Shown: positions 28,223 to 37,535, counted from the stretch's first letter. The stretch is 64,000 nt of DNA from Clostridiales bacterium (GCA_015069615.1 SVIF01000007.1:1-64000), one strand, 5' to 3'. Notes: generated by a model not told the origin, from the letters alone. Translations and numbers: made by a program.

Positions 28223-29695
28223 ATGAAAAAATTAGGTTTTGACGGTGAAAAATATTTAGAGTTGCAATCCGAAAAGATTTTACAGCGCATTGCGGATTTC
28301 GGGGGCAAACTGTATATTGAATTCGGCGGAAAACTGTTTGACGATTATCATGCGGCACGCGTTCTTCCCGGCTTTGCGCCCGATAGCAAAATTAAAATGC
28401 TTTGCAAGCTGAAAGACGTAGCTGAAATTGTAATTGCCATCAGCAGCGCAGATATTGAACAAAACAAGGTACGCGCCGACCTTGGCATTACCTACGACCA
28501 AGACGTTTTACGGCTAATTGACGTGTTCCGTTCGTACGGATTATACGTGGGTAGTATCGTTTTAACCCAATTTAACGAATCTAATTTGCAGGCGAAAGGC
28601 TTTCAAAAGCGCTTGGAAAAATTAGGGATTAAGGTATACCGCCATTACCACATCAAGGGGTATCCGCACGACGTAAAGCATATTGTAAGTAGCGAAGGCT
28701 TTGGCAAAAACCAGTACGTGGAAACTTCTAGGGATTTGGTTATCGTAACCGCGCCCGGGCCGGGTAGCGGAAAAATGGCAACTTGCCTAAGCCAAATGTA
28801 TCACGAACATTTACGCGGGCATAAGGTAGGATACGCGAAATACGAAACCTTCCCCGTTTGGAACTTACCCTTAAACCACCCAGTGAACGTTGCGTACGAA
28901 GCGGCGACTGCGGATTTATCCGACGTAAACATGATTGACCCGTGGCATTTAGCCGCCTATGGCCAGCCTGCGGTAAACTATAACCGCGACGTAGAAATTT
29001 TCCCCGTACTTAACGCAATCTTCGGGCAAATTATGGAAACTTCGCCCTATAAATCCCCCACGGATATGGGCGTGAACATGGCCGGCTACGCTATTTCGGA
29101 CGACGAAGTGGTGAGAGAGGCTTCCCGCCAAGAAGTAATCCGTAGATATTACAAGGCGCTGATGAACGAACGCCGTGGCAATAAGGAAAGCACCGAATCG
29201 GATAAAATTCGCCTTTTAATGGAAGCAAACCAAATTAGCGTGGGCGAACGCGCTTCTGCAGTTTTTGCCGAAGAAATGGCGAAAAAGAAAAAATGCCATT
29301 GCGCCGCAATCGCCTTGCCTGACGGCACAATGTGTTACGGAAAAACGGGAACGTTATTCGGCTGTTCAAGTGCAATGATTTTAAACGCGCTGAAAGTGCT
29401 TGCAGGTATTCCCGACGAAATGAAAATTATCAGTCCCGAAGCAATTGAACCCATCCAAAAATTAAAAGTTTCCTACCTTGGTAGCAAAAACCCGAACCTA
29501 CACGTGGACGAAATGTTAATTGCCCTTTCGGTTTCCGCAGCAACCAATCCTTACGCGAAAAAAGCAATGGAAACGTTGCCCCAACTGAAAGGTTGCGAAG
29601 TGCATACTACCGTTCTTTTAACCCACGGAGATGAAAAAATGTTCCGCAAACTTGGGGTAAACTTAACTTGCGACCCCGTTGTAGATTCGCACTGA
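28223..29695 (+). CDS. DUF1846 domain-containing protein
   Basis: The whole 490-residue product matches the DUF1846 family: MKKLGFDGEKYLELQSEKILQRI at the start, the FGGKLFDDYHAARVLPGF block, the P-loop-like TAPGPGSGKMATCLSQMYH segment and PTDMGVNMAGYAISDD. The family is widespread in Firmicutes, and structures exist, but I know of no established function. The GPGSGK segment suggests nucleotide binding. It is monocistronic, with its own promoter and terminator, divergent from the ABC exporter. Confidence 0.92.
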   Translation: MKKLGFDGEKYLELQSEKILQRIADFGGKLYIEFGGKLFDDYHAARVLPGFAPDSKIKMLCKLKDVAEIVIAISSADIEQNKVRADLGITYDQDVLRLIDVFRSYGLYVGSIVLTQFNESNLQAKGFQKRLEKLGIKVYRHYHIKGYPHDVKHIVSSEGFGKNQYVETSRDLVIVTAPGPGSGKMATCLSQMYHEHLRGHKVGYAKYETFPVWNLPLNHPVNVAYEAATADLSDVNMIDPWHLAAYGQPAVNYNRDVEIFPVLNAIFGQIMETSPYKSPTDMGVNMAGYAISDDEVVREASRQEVIRRYYKALMNERRGNKESTESDKIRLLMEANQISVGERASAVFAEEMAKKKKCHCAAIALPDGTMCYGKTGTLFGCSSAMILNALKVLAGIPDEMKIISPEAIEPIQKLKVSYLGSKNPNLHVDEMLIALSVSAATNPYAKKAMETLPQLKGCEVHTTVLLTHGDEKMFRKLGVNLTCDPVVDSH

Positions 29696-29720
29696 CAAAA
29701 AACATAGGAAAAACAATTTA

Positions 29721-29746
29721 ACGCACCGGTTTTCGGTGCGTTTTTA
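29721..29746 (+). terminator. intrinsic terminator after DUF1846 gene
   Basis: ACGCACCG and CGGTGCGT pair around GTTTT-like loop bases and are followed by TTTTTATC. Confidence 0.9.
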
Positions 29747-29829
29747 TCTTTTTTCTTATATTTTATGGAAAAAAGTTATGTATTTTTTTCATAAAAGGAA
29801 ATTTTCCAACGAAAATTTTTTTAAAAATA

Positions 29830-29858
29830 TTGTTTTACACACGCGCATATGGTATACT
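29830..29858 (+). promoter_or_regulatory. promoter of the first large SGNH hydrolase gene
   Basis: TTGTTT and TATACT are separated by 17 bases and lie about 46 bases before the start codon. The ribosome site is weak. Confidence 0.6.
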
Positions 29859-29904
29859 TTTATTAATAATTTATTATTAATTCCCTAACAAACGAGATGT
29901 TATT

Positions 29905-32900
29905 ATGAAAAAAACACACACCTTACTTCTTTGGATTTTATCTTGTGCTTGTGCGCTTTGTTTGGCGGTTACCCCCTTTACCTTAACCCCAAAAGCAAAG
30001 GCAAGCACCACCCTTACGGGCGTTCCCTTTCAAGTGGAAAACGGCGCGTTAAATTCGATTGTAGGCGAAGGAATTATTTCCACCGCGCAAGCGTTTACGA
30101 ATACGGGCTTTACCCTAGAAACACGTTTAACCGTAACCACGGGCGCAACCGAATTGTATTTGGGGGAAAATCTGGAATACTATTTGCGCATATCCCCATT
30201 AGGCTCTAAATCGGGAATTTCTATCACGAAAGAGGATAAGCGCATAACCGTAAAATACAACACTTTTACGGGTTGTGATTTTGTGGAAGGAGAGAAAGTT
30301 GACGTTCGCTTAACCTACGACGATACGAATAAAAAACTTGCCTTCGCTATGAAAAAAAGCGCGGAAGCGGAATATACGCCCCTTTCCGCAAAGGTAAACT
30401 ATTTAAATACAAACGCAATTTCTAGCGGAACGCCCTACACAAACCCGAACGTTGCAGCCAATTATATTTTAGGCTACAAAACGATTACCGAATACGATGC
30501 GGATTTAAGCACCACGCGCATTGGCTTTGGCACACAGCCCGACTACGCGTTTACGGTTGAATCCCTTTCCTTAACGGGCAAAAACTTATCTTTTAACGAA
30601 GATTTTAACGAGTTGAACAGCGTTGTTTGGAGAGAGAATACTTCCCCTTCCATTACGCCTGCGGGGGAACTTTTACTGCCCCGCTCTTCCGAAGTTTGCC
30701 TTGTGGCAAAAAAAGATTTGGTAAGCAAAAACGTTGCCCTTTCCTTGCGTATGAAAGTGCTTACGGGCACGGTTGACGTTTGTGTTGGGGATAACGTAAT
30801 TACCATCAATCCCGCACTTAAAAAAATAGGTAATTATGATGCGGATATTTCCTACGGCGAATCTTTTATTCTTACCGCCTACTACCGTGGCAAAAACTTA
30901 GAAATAACTTTTAACGGCGAATTTTTAGGAATGCAAGAATTTATTGGTTCCAACCCTACGTTTGCCCTAAAATTAAACGGCGTGAATGCTTCTGCCGCTA
31001 TTGACGATTTCCGCGCAATCAACGCTTCATCTTTTAAAGGGCTGTTAATGGCGGATGATTTTTCGTACTTATGTACCGCCAACTGGCAGGGCGTGAAAAA
31101 AAGCGATTACGACTTATACGAATTGCTTACCCCCGTTTGGGAAGGAACCTATTCTTACGAAGAAGGCGTTTGGCCGGTTGGTAATGCGGACGGCACGAAA
31201 GCGCAAACCATTCCCCTACTGCACCCCATTTCGCAAATCATTGAAGTCCGCATGGCGGATAACAGCAAAGTGTTTGAAGAAGGCAAAGATTATTCCTTGC
31301 AAAACGGAAAACTTTATTTGCCAGAAACGACAAGTATTCCCGTAATGACACGCGCGGCATATGATGCCGGCATGTATATCAATAACGGCGTAGGTACGCA
31401 TTCGGATGCTCTTTTCCCCGTAAACCAAATTAAAGTTACCTATATGCACGGACAAAGCACCACCCTTGCCGTTCCCCAAAACAAGAGCAATCTACTTCCC
31501 CAAACCACCCAAAAATTAAACAACGGCGAACCGTTGAGAATCGTAACTCTTGGGGATAGCATTACCCAAGGAGCAAGTTCTTCGGGCAATAGCGACGTTG
31601 CCCCCTACCAAGACCGCTGGCCGTTTTTACTAACCGAAGGGCTTTCCGCAATGTATCCCAACAGCGATATTACTTTACAATCTTCGGGCTACGGCGGAAC
31701 GGGCGCTTGGGATGCGCTTGGCGGACACGGCGGATTTGAAAACGGAAATAATATTTCCTTGCTTCGCGACTTTGTAATCCCCTACCACCCCGATTTACTG
31801 ATTATCGCTTTCGGTATGAACGACCCCGGAACGGATGCGTTCTACTATAAAGCCGCATGCTGGGATCCTTTGGTTAACGGAATGAAACAACTGCTTCCCA
31901 ACACCGAAATTATTATCGTTTCCCCCATGATGAGCAACGTATATCAAGCGGGAATGGGATGCCTTGCTTCTATGTCGGACATTTACGCAACTTACGAAGA
32001 AAACGGCATTGCCTTTTGCGACGTTTCCGCCCTGCATCTTTCCATGATGGGTATGCAGCGAAACGCAGTAGAAGAAAAAGGCGGATACAACAGATATCTT
32101 CTTAGCCAAGACGAAAATAGAGAATATTTCAAAGATTATCGCGATACCACCGCAAACAATTTTAATCACCCCAACGACTACTTTTCCCGCGTGTACGCAC
32201 AAGCTTTATTAAACACAATCACTACCAAGCGCGTAGCTACGAGCGATGCAGTAAACACCGAAAACACGCAACTGTTTGCCTACTATAAAAACGCGCCTTC
32301 CATAGAACGCGGCAAAACCATTTCGCGTTCGGGATTTTCCCTTTTGCAAACGGATGAAAATTACCGTTTAATTGCCGGGGATACACTTTCCTCAATTTCC
32401 TACGACTGGAACAGTGCAGTGGGCAACACTTCCATTACGGTTACGATAACCGCTTTTAGCGGTTTAACAACCACCGTAGAAATCCCCATAACCGAACCTT
32501 CGGTAACACCCAGCACAACACCTACCCTAACCCCCAGCGTAGAACCCAGCGCCGCGCCTTCGGTTGTTCCCAGTACTGTACCTACGGTTGTACCTAGCGT
32601 GGCGCCCAGCGTTGCGCCTTCGGTTGTTCCCAGTATTGTACCTACGGTTGTACCTAGCGTGGCGCCCAGCGTTGTGCCTACGGTTGTACCTAGCGTGGCT
32701 CCCAGCGTTGCGCCTTCGGTTGTTCCCAGTGTTGTGCCTACGGTTGTACCTAGCGTGACGCCCAGCGTTATTCCTTCGGTTGTTCCCAGCGTTGTACCTA
32801 CGGTTGCACCTAGCGTGGCGCCCAGCGTTGCGCCTTCGGTTGTTCCCAGTATTATACCTACGGTTGTACCTAGCGTGGCGCCCAGCGTTGCGCCTTCGGT

Positions 32901-33135
32901 TGTACCTAGCGTAGCGCCCAGCACTATTCCTTCGGTTGTTCCCACTGCTACGCCTTCGGCTCAACCCAGCGCAGCACCCACGGTTGTCCCCACCCAAAAC
33001 CCCACCGTGCAACCTACCGTTGTGCCTACCACCGCAAAAAAGGGCGGATGTAGAAAGGCCACCGCACAAACCTTAGCTTTTCTTGCTTCGGTAATGGCTT
33101 TGGCTTCGGTAACGTTATTCGGCAAAAAACGTTAG
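29905..33135 (+). CDS. secreted SGNH/GDSL hydrolase with PSV-repeat stalk and GGC-type C-terminal anchor
   Basis: This large (1076 residue) surface protein has a signal peptide (MKKTHTLLLWILSCACALCL, likely cleaved after AKA). Two jelly-roll, concanavalin-like segments follow (about 35-215 and 215-370). A linker comes next, then an SGNH hydrolase domain (about 520-770) with block I VTLGDSITQGASS, block II GYGGTGAWD, block III AFGMNDPG and block V NHPNDYF. The usual Asp three residues before the His is Asn. A ~170-residue low-complexity stalk of Pro-Ser/Thr-Val units follows. The end is KKGGCRKATAQTLAFLASV-type: Gly-Gly-Cys, one hydrophobic helix and KKR. The domain suggests deacetylation or esterase action on glycans; the substrate is unknown. 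A paralogue follows directly. Confidence 0.85.
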   Translation: MKKTHTLLLWILSCACALCLAVTPFTLTPKAKASTTLTGVPFQVENGALNSIVGEGIISTAQAFTNTGFTLETRLTVTTGATELYLGENLEYYLRISPLGSKSGISITKEDKRITVKYNTFTGCDFVEGEKVDVRLTYDDTNKKLAFAMKKSAEAEYTPLSAKVNYLNTNAISSGTPYTNPNVAANYILGYKTITEYDADLSTTRIGFGTQPDYAFTVESLSLTGKNLSFNEDFNELNSVVWRENTSPSITPAGELLLPRSSEVCLVAKKDLVSKNVALSLRMKVLTGTVDVCVGDNVITINPALKKIGNYDADISYGESFILTAYYRGKNLEITFNGEFLGMQEFIGSNPTFALKLNGVNASAAIDDFRAINASSFKGLLMADDFSYLCTANWQGVKKSDYDLYELLTPVWEGTYSYEEGVWPVGNADGTKAQTIPLLHPISQIIEVRMADNSKVFEEGKDYSLQNGKLYLPETTSIPVMTRAAYDAGMYINNGVGTHSDALFPVNQIKVTYMHGQSTTLAVPQNKSNLLPQTTQKLNNGEPLRIVTLGDSITQGASSSGNSDVAPYQDRWPFLLTEGLSAMYPNSDITLQSSGYGGTGAWDALGGHGGFENGNNISLLRDFVIPYHPDLLIIAFGMNDPGTDAFYYKAACWDPLVNGMKQLLPNTEIIIVSPMMSNVYQAGMGCLASMSDIYATYEENGIAFCDVSALHLSMMGMQRNAVEEKGGYNRYLLSQDENREYFKDYRDTTANNFNHPNDYFSRVYAQALLNTITTKRVATSDAVNTENTQLFAYYKNAPSIERGKTISRSGFSLLQTDENYRLIAGDTLSSISYDWNSAVGNTSITVTITAFSGLTTTVEIPITEPSVTPSTTPTLTPSVEPSAAPSVVPSTVPTVVPSVAPSVAPSVVPSIVPTVVPSVAPSVVPTVVPSVAPSVAPSVVPSVVPTVVPSVTPSVIPSVVPSVVPTVAPSVAPSVAPSVVPSIIPTVVPSVAPSVAPSVVPSVAPSTIPSVVPTATPSAQPSAAPTVVPTQNPTVQPTVVPTTAKKGGCRKATAQTLAFLASVMALASVTLFGKKR
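32503..33020 (+). repeat. PS/PT-V tandem repeat tract in SGNH gene 1
   Basis: The DNA consists of degenerate 12-15 base units of the type CCTAGCGTGGCGCCCAGCGTT, encoding P-S/T-V-V/A-P modules. Longer blocks recur several times. The repeat is open in the antisense frames too, which creates the long minus-strand ORF in the track. Confidence 0.9.
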
Positions 33136-33241
33136 TATGAGATTTAAAAGCAGGCATCTGATAAAGACGTCTGCTTTTTTCTTTGCATAATTCTTTTTTC
33201 TTTTCTATTTTAGGATTATTATGAAAAAATAACATATTCGC

Positions 33242-33270
33242 TTTACTTTATTACAAAATATTGTTATAAT
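33242..33270 (+). promoter_or_regulatory. promoter of the second large SGNH hydrolase gene
   Basis: TTTACT and TATAAT are separated by 17 bases, 48 bases before the start codon. The gene also has a strong AAAGGAG ribosome site, unlike its paralogue. Confidence 0.7.
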
Positions 33271-33275
33271 GATTT

Positions 33276-33292
33276 TACGTATTCTATACGTA
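33276..33292 (+). repeat. inverted repeat at the transcription start
   Basis: TACGTAT and ATACGTA flank a three-base loop directly downstream of the -10 box, covering the expected start of transcription. It could be an operator or a 5' mRNA stem-loop. Confidence 0.6.
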
Positions 33293-33318
33293 CAATACCA
33301 TATAAAGGAGATTACGGC

Positions 33319-36300
33319 ATGACAAAACTCTCTTACCAACTCACCTTTTCCGTATTATCGGCGATACTTGCCATATGTGTTTTCCTTTGCTTACTGTTCA
33401 TTCCTAAGAATTCAGCAAAAGCAAGCACTACGGATTTAACCGGCGTTCCCTTTACCGTTTCGGACGGTTCTTTGACCACGACGGGCGGTGAAGGAATTAT
33501 TTCCACCGTTCAGGTCTTTTCCAACAACGGCTTCAATTTAACCGTTCGCCTTACGGTAACCGAAAGCGCTGCCGAACTGTATTTAGGGGAAAACCTAGAA
33601 TACTATTTGCGCGTTTCCCCCTTTGGTTCCGCCCCCGGCGTTTCCATTACGCAAAAGGATAAACGTTTGACCGCATATTACAACACCTTTACGGGTTGCA
33701 ATTACACACTAGGCGACGTAATTGATTTGAAAATAACTTACGCATCCAACAAGCTTTCTTTCGCAATGAAAAAAGCTTCGGATTCTTCCTTCGTTAACCT
33801 TTCCGCAAAGGTAAACGAAGAACAAAAGAACGTAATTTTCAGTAATAACGCACCCAACCAACATTCCATTTACACCTATCATGCGATTACCGATTGGGCG
33901 GCAAACCTTTCCACCACGCGTATCGGTATCGGTTGCGAAAAGGACCAAACGTTTAGCGTGCAATCCGTTTCCATGACGGGTACGGGCTTTACCGCGTTTA
34001 ACGAAGAATTTAACAGTTTAGACGCAAACATTTGGCGCAGCAACCAAAAGCCCTACACCACGAAAACGGGGGAATTCGTTATGCCCCGTTCTTCGGGCCT
34101 TGCGTTAACCACCAAAAAGGATGCCATTAAGAAAAATGCGGCGGTTTCCTTACGTATGAAAATTGATTCGGGCACGGCAACCCTTTCCTTTGGGGATAAC
34201 GCCTTTAAGATTGACCCCGCGCAAGGAAAATTCGGCGGATACAACGTTCCCATTTCTTACGGCGAATTCTTTACGGTTTTTGCGTATTACAGAAGCAACA
34301 ACTTGGAAATTTCGGTAAACAACGAATTCGTTGCTATGCCTGCTTTTAGCGGTACGAATTATCAGTTTACGGTGGCTTTAGACGACGTAAATTCTTCGGC
34401 CGCCATGGATTTCTTCCGCGCGTACGACAGTTCTACGGGCTCCGGCTTTGCCATTGCAGACGACTTCTCCTACTTCAACTACGAAAACTGGTCGGGTTAC
34501 GGAAAAGCGGATTACGACCTTGCAAAAATGTTGCAACCCGTTTGGGAAGGCAACACCGCTTACGAAGAAGGCGTTTGGCTTGTTGGTAATGCAAACGGCA
34601 CCAAAGCGCAAACGGTTGCCCTTCTTCACAAAATTTCCACCATTGTGGAAGTGAAAAAGGCAGACAACTCCGTAGTTTATACGGCCGGTAAGGATTATAG
34701 CATTTCCGCAGACGGCAAACTTGTAATTCCCGAAACCACCACCATGCCCGTTATGAACAAATCCGTTTACGATAACGGCGCGTTCGTATCTAATAACGTT
34801 GGTTATCACGCGGATAACGCTTGGGAAGTTAACCAAATTAAAGTTACTTACACCTTTACCCAAAAGACCGCTTTGAACGCTCCCCCGCTACAAACGGCAA
34901 ACCTACCCAAAACGACGAGCATTTTACAAAACGGTGGCGACTTAAAAATCGTAACCTTTGGGGATAGCATTACCGAAGGTTGCAGTGCTTCGGGGCACTT
35001 TGACGTTGCACCCTTTATGGATAGTTGGGCGTTTATGTTAAAAGACGCGCTTACCGCAATGTATCCTAACGTAAACGTTTCCTTACAAAACTCCGGCTTT
35101 GGCGGTACGGGCGCAGGATACGCGATCGGCGGACATGGCGGATTTGAAAACGTCGGCAATAACGCTTCTATGCGCGACTACGTTGTTCCCTACGATCCCG
35201 ATCTTATCATCCTTGCTTTTGGTATGAACGACTCCGGAACTTCCGCTTGGTATTATAAAGCAGCCTTCTACGATTACGTAATCAGCGGATTAAAATCTTT
35301 GGTTCCCAACGCGGAAATCCTTGTTCTTTCCCCCATGACCAGCAACGTATATCAATCTTCTATGGGTTGCTTAATCGGGATGTCCGACGTATTTGCTACG
35401 TATAAGGGAAACGGCGTTGCATTCTGTGATATTACCGCGTTGCATCTATCTATGATGGGTATGAACCGTGTTCCCGGGGCTTTGGAACAAAACTTCTACT
35501 CTTACACCTTAGAGCAAGATGCATCTAGAGAATATTACAAAGACTACCGTGATACTTCGGGCAACAACTACAACCACCCCAACGATTATTTCGCCCGCGT
35601 TTATGCGCAAGCAGTAATGCGTTGCCTTACGGATAAAACACTTGCCCTTTCTAACAACGTCAACAAAGCAAATCCCGTTGCGTATGCATACTATAAAAAC
35701 GGAACTTTCATTGAACGCGGCGCAACTTTAAGAAAATCCCACTTTACCATCGTGCAAATGGATAGCGTGGGCGCGTTAACCTCCATAGATTACGTAAATT
35801 CCGTATCCTACGATTGGGCTTCTGCGGAATACAGTGACGTGTTAGAAGTAACCGTTACCGCGCTTTCAGGAATGACGGACGTCGTTCGTATTCCCATCAA
35901 CAAACCCGAACCCGAACCTTCGGTAACCCCTTCTACAACTCCTTCGGTAGAACCTAGCGTTGTTCCTTCGGTTGTTCCTAGCGTAGCACCTAGCGTTGTA
36001 CCCTCGGTTGTTCCCAGCGTAGCACCTAGCGTTGTTCCCTCGGTTGTTCCCAGCGTAGCACCTAGCGTTGTTCCCTCGGTTGTTCCTAGCGTTGTACCTA
36101 GCGTTGTTCCCTCGGTTATTCCTAGCGTGGCACCTAGCGTTGTTCCCTCGGTTATTCCTAGCGTTGTACCTAGCGTTGTACCCTCGGTTGTTCCCAGCGT
36201 AGCACCTAGCGTTGTACCTTCGGTTGTACCTAGCGTTGTTCCTACGGTAGTGCCTACTGTAATTCCTAGTGTGGCACCTACCATTGTTCCCACGGTTGTT

Positions 36301-36879
36301 CCTAGCATTGTACCTTCGGTTGTACCTAGCGTTGCTCCTTCGGTTGTACCTAGCATTGTTCCTACGGTAGTGCCTACTGTAATTCCTAGTGTGGCACCTA
36401 CCATTGTACCCACGGTTGTACCTAGTGTGGCTCCTTCGGTTGCACCTAGCGTTGTACCTACGGTAGCTCCTAGTGTAACGCCTTCGGTAATTCCTAGTAT
36501 TGCACCTACGGTTGTGCCTAGTGTTGCACCTACGGTTGTTCCCAGTGTGGCTCCTTCGGTTGCACCCAGCGTTGTTCCCTCGGTTGTTCCCAGCGTGGTA
36601 CCCACCGTTGTTCCTACGGTAGCACCCAGTGTTGCTCCTACGCTTATTCCTAGCGTGGCACCCAGTGTAGCACCCACGGTTGTTCCCACTGCTACCCCTT
36701 CAACTCAACCCAGTTTGGCACCCACGGTTGTTCCCACCGAAAACCCCACAATTCAGCCCACCGTTTCTGCCACCCCTGCTAAATCGGGTGGTTGCAGAAA
36801 AGCAACCGCGCAAACCTTAGCATTCCTTGCTTCGGTTATGGCCCTTGCTTCGGTAATGCTGTTTGGCAAAAAACGCTAA
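33319..36879 (+). CDS. secreted SGNH/GDSL hydrolase paralogue with long PSV-repeat stalk and GGC-type C-terminal anchor
   Basis: The 1186-residue paralogue of the preceding gene shares its full layout: signal peptide (about 1-35), two jelly-roll-like segments opening with LTGVPFTVSDG and GEGIISTVQVF, an SGNH domain with VTFGDSITEGCSA, GFGGTGAGY, AFGMNDSGT and YNHPNDYF, then a stalk. The stalk is longer than in copy 1 (about 270 residues versus 170), and the C-terminus is almost identical (GGCRKATAQTLAFLASVMAL...GKKR). Again Asn stands where the catalytic Asp is expected. Tandem duplication followed by divergence of the enzyme domain and expansion of the stalk is the simplest explanation. Confidence 0.85.
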   Translation: MTKLSYQLTFSVLSAILAICVFLCLLFIPKNSAKASTTDLTGVPFTVSDGSLTTTGGEGIISTVQVFSNNGFNLTVRLTVTESAAELYLGENLEYYLRVSPFGSAPGVSITQKDKRLTAYYNTFTGCNYTLGDVIDLKITYASNKLSFAMKKASDSSFVNLSAKVNEEQKNVIFSNNAPNQHSIYTYHAITDWAANLSTTRIGIGCEKDQTFSVQSVSMTGTGFTAFNEEFNSLDANIWRSNQKPYTTKTGEFVMPRSSGLALTTKKDAIKKNAAVSLRMKIDSGTATLSFGDNAFKIDPAQGKFGGYNVPISYGEFFTVFAYYRSNNLEISVNNEFVAMPAFSGTNYQFTVALDDVNSSAAMDFFRAYDSSTGSGFAIADDFSYFNYENWSGYGKADYDLAKMLQPVWEGNTAYEEGVWLVGNANGTKAQTVALLHKISTIVEVKKADNSVVYTAGKDYSISADGKLVIPETTTMPVMNKSVYDNGAFVSNNVGYHADNAWEVNQIKVTYTFTQKTALNAPPLQTANLPKTTSILQNGGDLKIVTFGDSITEGCSASGHFDVAPFMDSWAFMLKDALTAMYPNVNVSLQNSGFGGTGAGYAIGGHGGFENVGNNASMRDYVVPYDPDLIILAFGMNDSGTSAWYYKAAFYDYVISGLKSLVPNAEILVLSPMTSNVYQSSMGCLIGMSDVFATYKGNGVAFCDITALHLSMMGMNRVPGALEQNFYSYTLEQDASREYYKDYRDTSGNNYNHPNDYFARVYAQAVMRCLTDKTLALSNNVNKANPVAYAYYKNGTFIERGATLRKSHFTIVQMDSVGALTSIDYVNSVSYDWASAEYSDVLEVTVTALSGMTDVVRIPINKPEPEPSVTPSTTPSVEPSVVPSVVPSVAPSVVPSVVPSVAPSVVPSVVPSVAPSVVPSVVPSVVPSVVPSVIPSVAPSVVPSVIPSVVPSVVPSVVPSVAPSVVPSVVPSVVPTVVPTVIPSVAPTIVPTVVPSIVPSVVPSVAPSVVPSIVPTVVPTVIPSVAPTIVPTVVPSVAPSVAPSVVPTVAPSVTPSVIPSIAPTVVPSVAPTVVPSVAPSVAPSVVPSVVPSVVPTVVPTVAPSVAPTLIPSVAPSVAPTVVPTATPSTQPSLAPTVVPTENPTIQPTVSATPAKSGGCRKATAQTLAFLASVMALASVMLFGKKR
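35921..36760 (+). repeat. PS/PT-V tandem repeat tract in SGNH gene 2
   Basis: About 840 bases of degenerate units such as CCTAGCGTTGTTCCCTCGGTT encode P-S-V-V-P and related modules. One longer block (GTAGTGCCTACTGTAATTCC and what follows) occurs twice about 120 bases apart, evidence of recent internal duplication. A minus-strand ORF of 293 codons overlaps it only because of the codon composition. Confidence 0.9.
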
Positions 36880-36901
36880 GCGTTAAAACAAAAATTCACG
36901 T

Positions 36902-36935
36902 AAAAACGGCTTTCCCAAAAAGGAAAGCCGTTTTT
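36902..36935. terminator. terminator after SGNH gene 2
   Basis: ACGGCTTTCC and GGAAAGCCGT pair, flanked by A- and T-tracts, so the hairpin can serve both the plus-strand gene and the converging YfbR-like gene. Confidence 0.9.
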
Positions 36936-36956
36936 CTATTCAAATGCAAACAAAAA

Positions 36957-37535
36957 TTAAACGTTTAACTCATCTAAAGTCAAAGTAAACCCGGGGATAA
37001 AATGTTTCATAAAATAATCTACCGCGCGGTTTTTATATCCCTTTAATTCCTTTTCAATGCTTTGCTTAGCGCGGGCAAATTCCTGATTTCCTGTTTTCAT
37101 TTCTTCCAAGCATTTGCAGTACGCCGAAAGTTTATCCGCATATTTCATATATACGTGTTCAGCGCAAGTTTCGTCGGGAAGAAGATACGGGGTAAACGCG
37201 GACTTTAATTCTTCGGGAAGCATATCCGCAGTTTTTTGCGTTGCTGCGCGTTCCATTTCCTTATAGGCGGAAGTGATTTTTTCGTTATAATACTTGATGG
37301 GCGTGGGTAAATCCCCCGTAATTACTTCTCCCATTTCGTGATAAAGTGCAATCATCACCCCTTTTTCCACGTTTAAATTCCCGCCGAACAGGGTGTTTTC
37401 AATCACGCAAAGGGCGTGAGTAAACACTGCTACCTGCTGGGTGTGTTCCATTACGTTTTCTTCTTCACTGCTGCGCATTAAAGCCCAACGGCGAATATGG
37501 CGCATTCGCGATTGTAAGGCAAAAAAGTTATTCAT
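36957..37535 (-). CDS. yfbR: YfbR-like HD-domain 5'-deoxynucleotidase
   Basis: The protein is an HD-superfamily phosphohydrolase that dephosphorylates deoxyribonucleoside 5'-monophosphates. It has the YfbR-type start (MNNFFALQSRMRHIRRWALMR), MEHTQQVAVF with the first His, YHEMGEVITGDLPTPIK with the metal-binding H-E variant of the HD motif, and a late Asp in MKYADKLSAY. The ORF track begins 11 codons early; MNNFF follows an AAGGAAG site and gives 192 residues, the usual size. It is a single gene converging on the SGNH gene. Confidence 0.9.
   Translation of the reverse strand: MNNFFALQSRMRHIRRWALMRSSEEENVMEHTQQVAVFTHALCVIENTLFGGNLNVEKGVMIALYHEMGEVITGDLPTPIKYYNEKITSAYKEMERAATQKTADMLPEELKSAFTPYLLPDETCAEHVYMKYADKLSAYCKCLEEMKTGNQEFARAKQSIEKELKGYKNRAVDYFMKHFIPGFTLTLDELNV

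Noticed and set aside
32400-32945. Minus-strand ORF of TLGTTEG repeats in SGNH gene 1
   Set aside because: It is antisense to a repeat whose codons leave other frames open; there is no ribosome site and the sense gene is fully supported.
35808-36689. 293-codon minus-strand ORF in SGNH gene 2
   Set aside because: Same composition artefact as in gene 1; the sense frame has signal peptide, domain and anchor.
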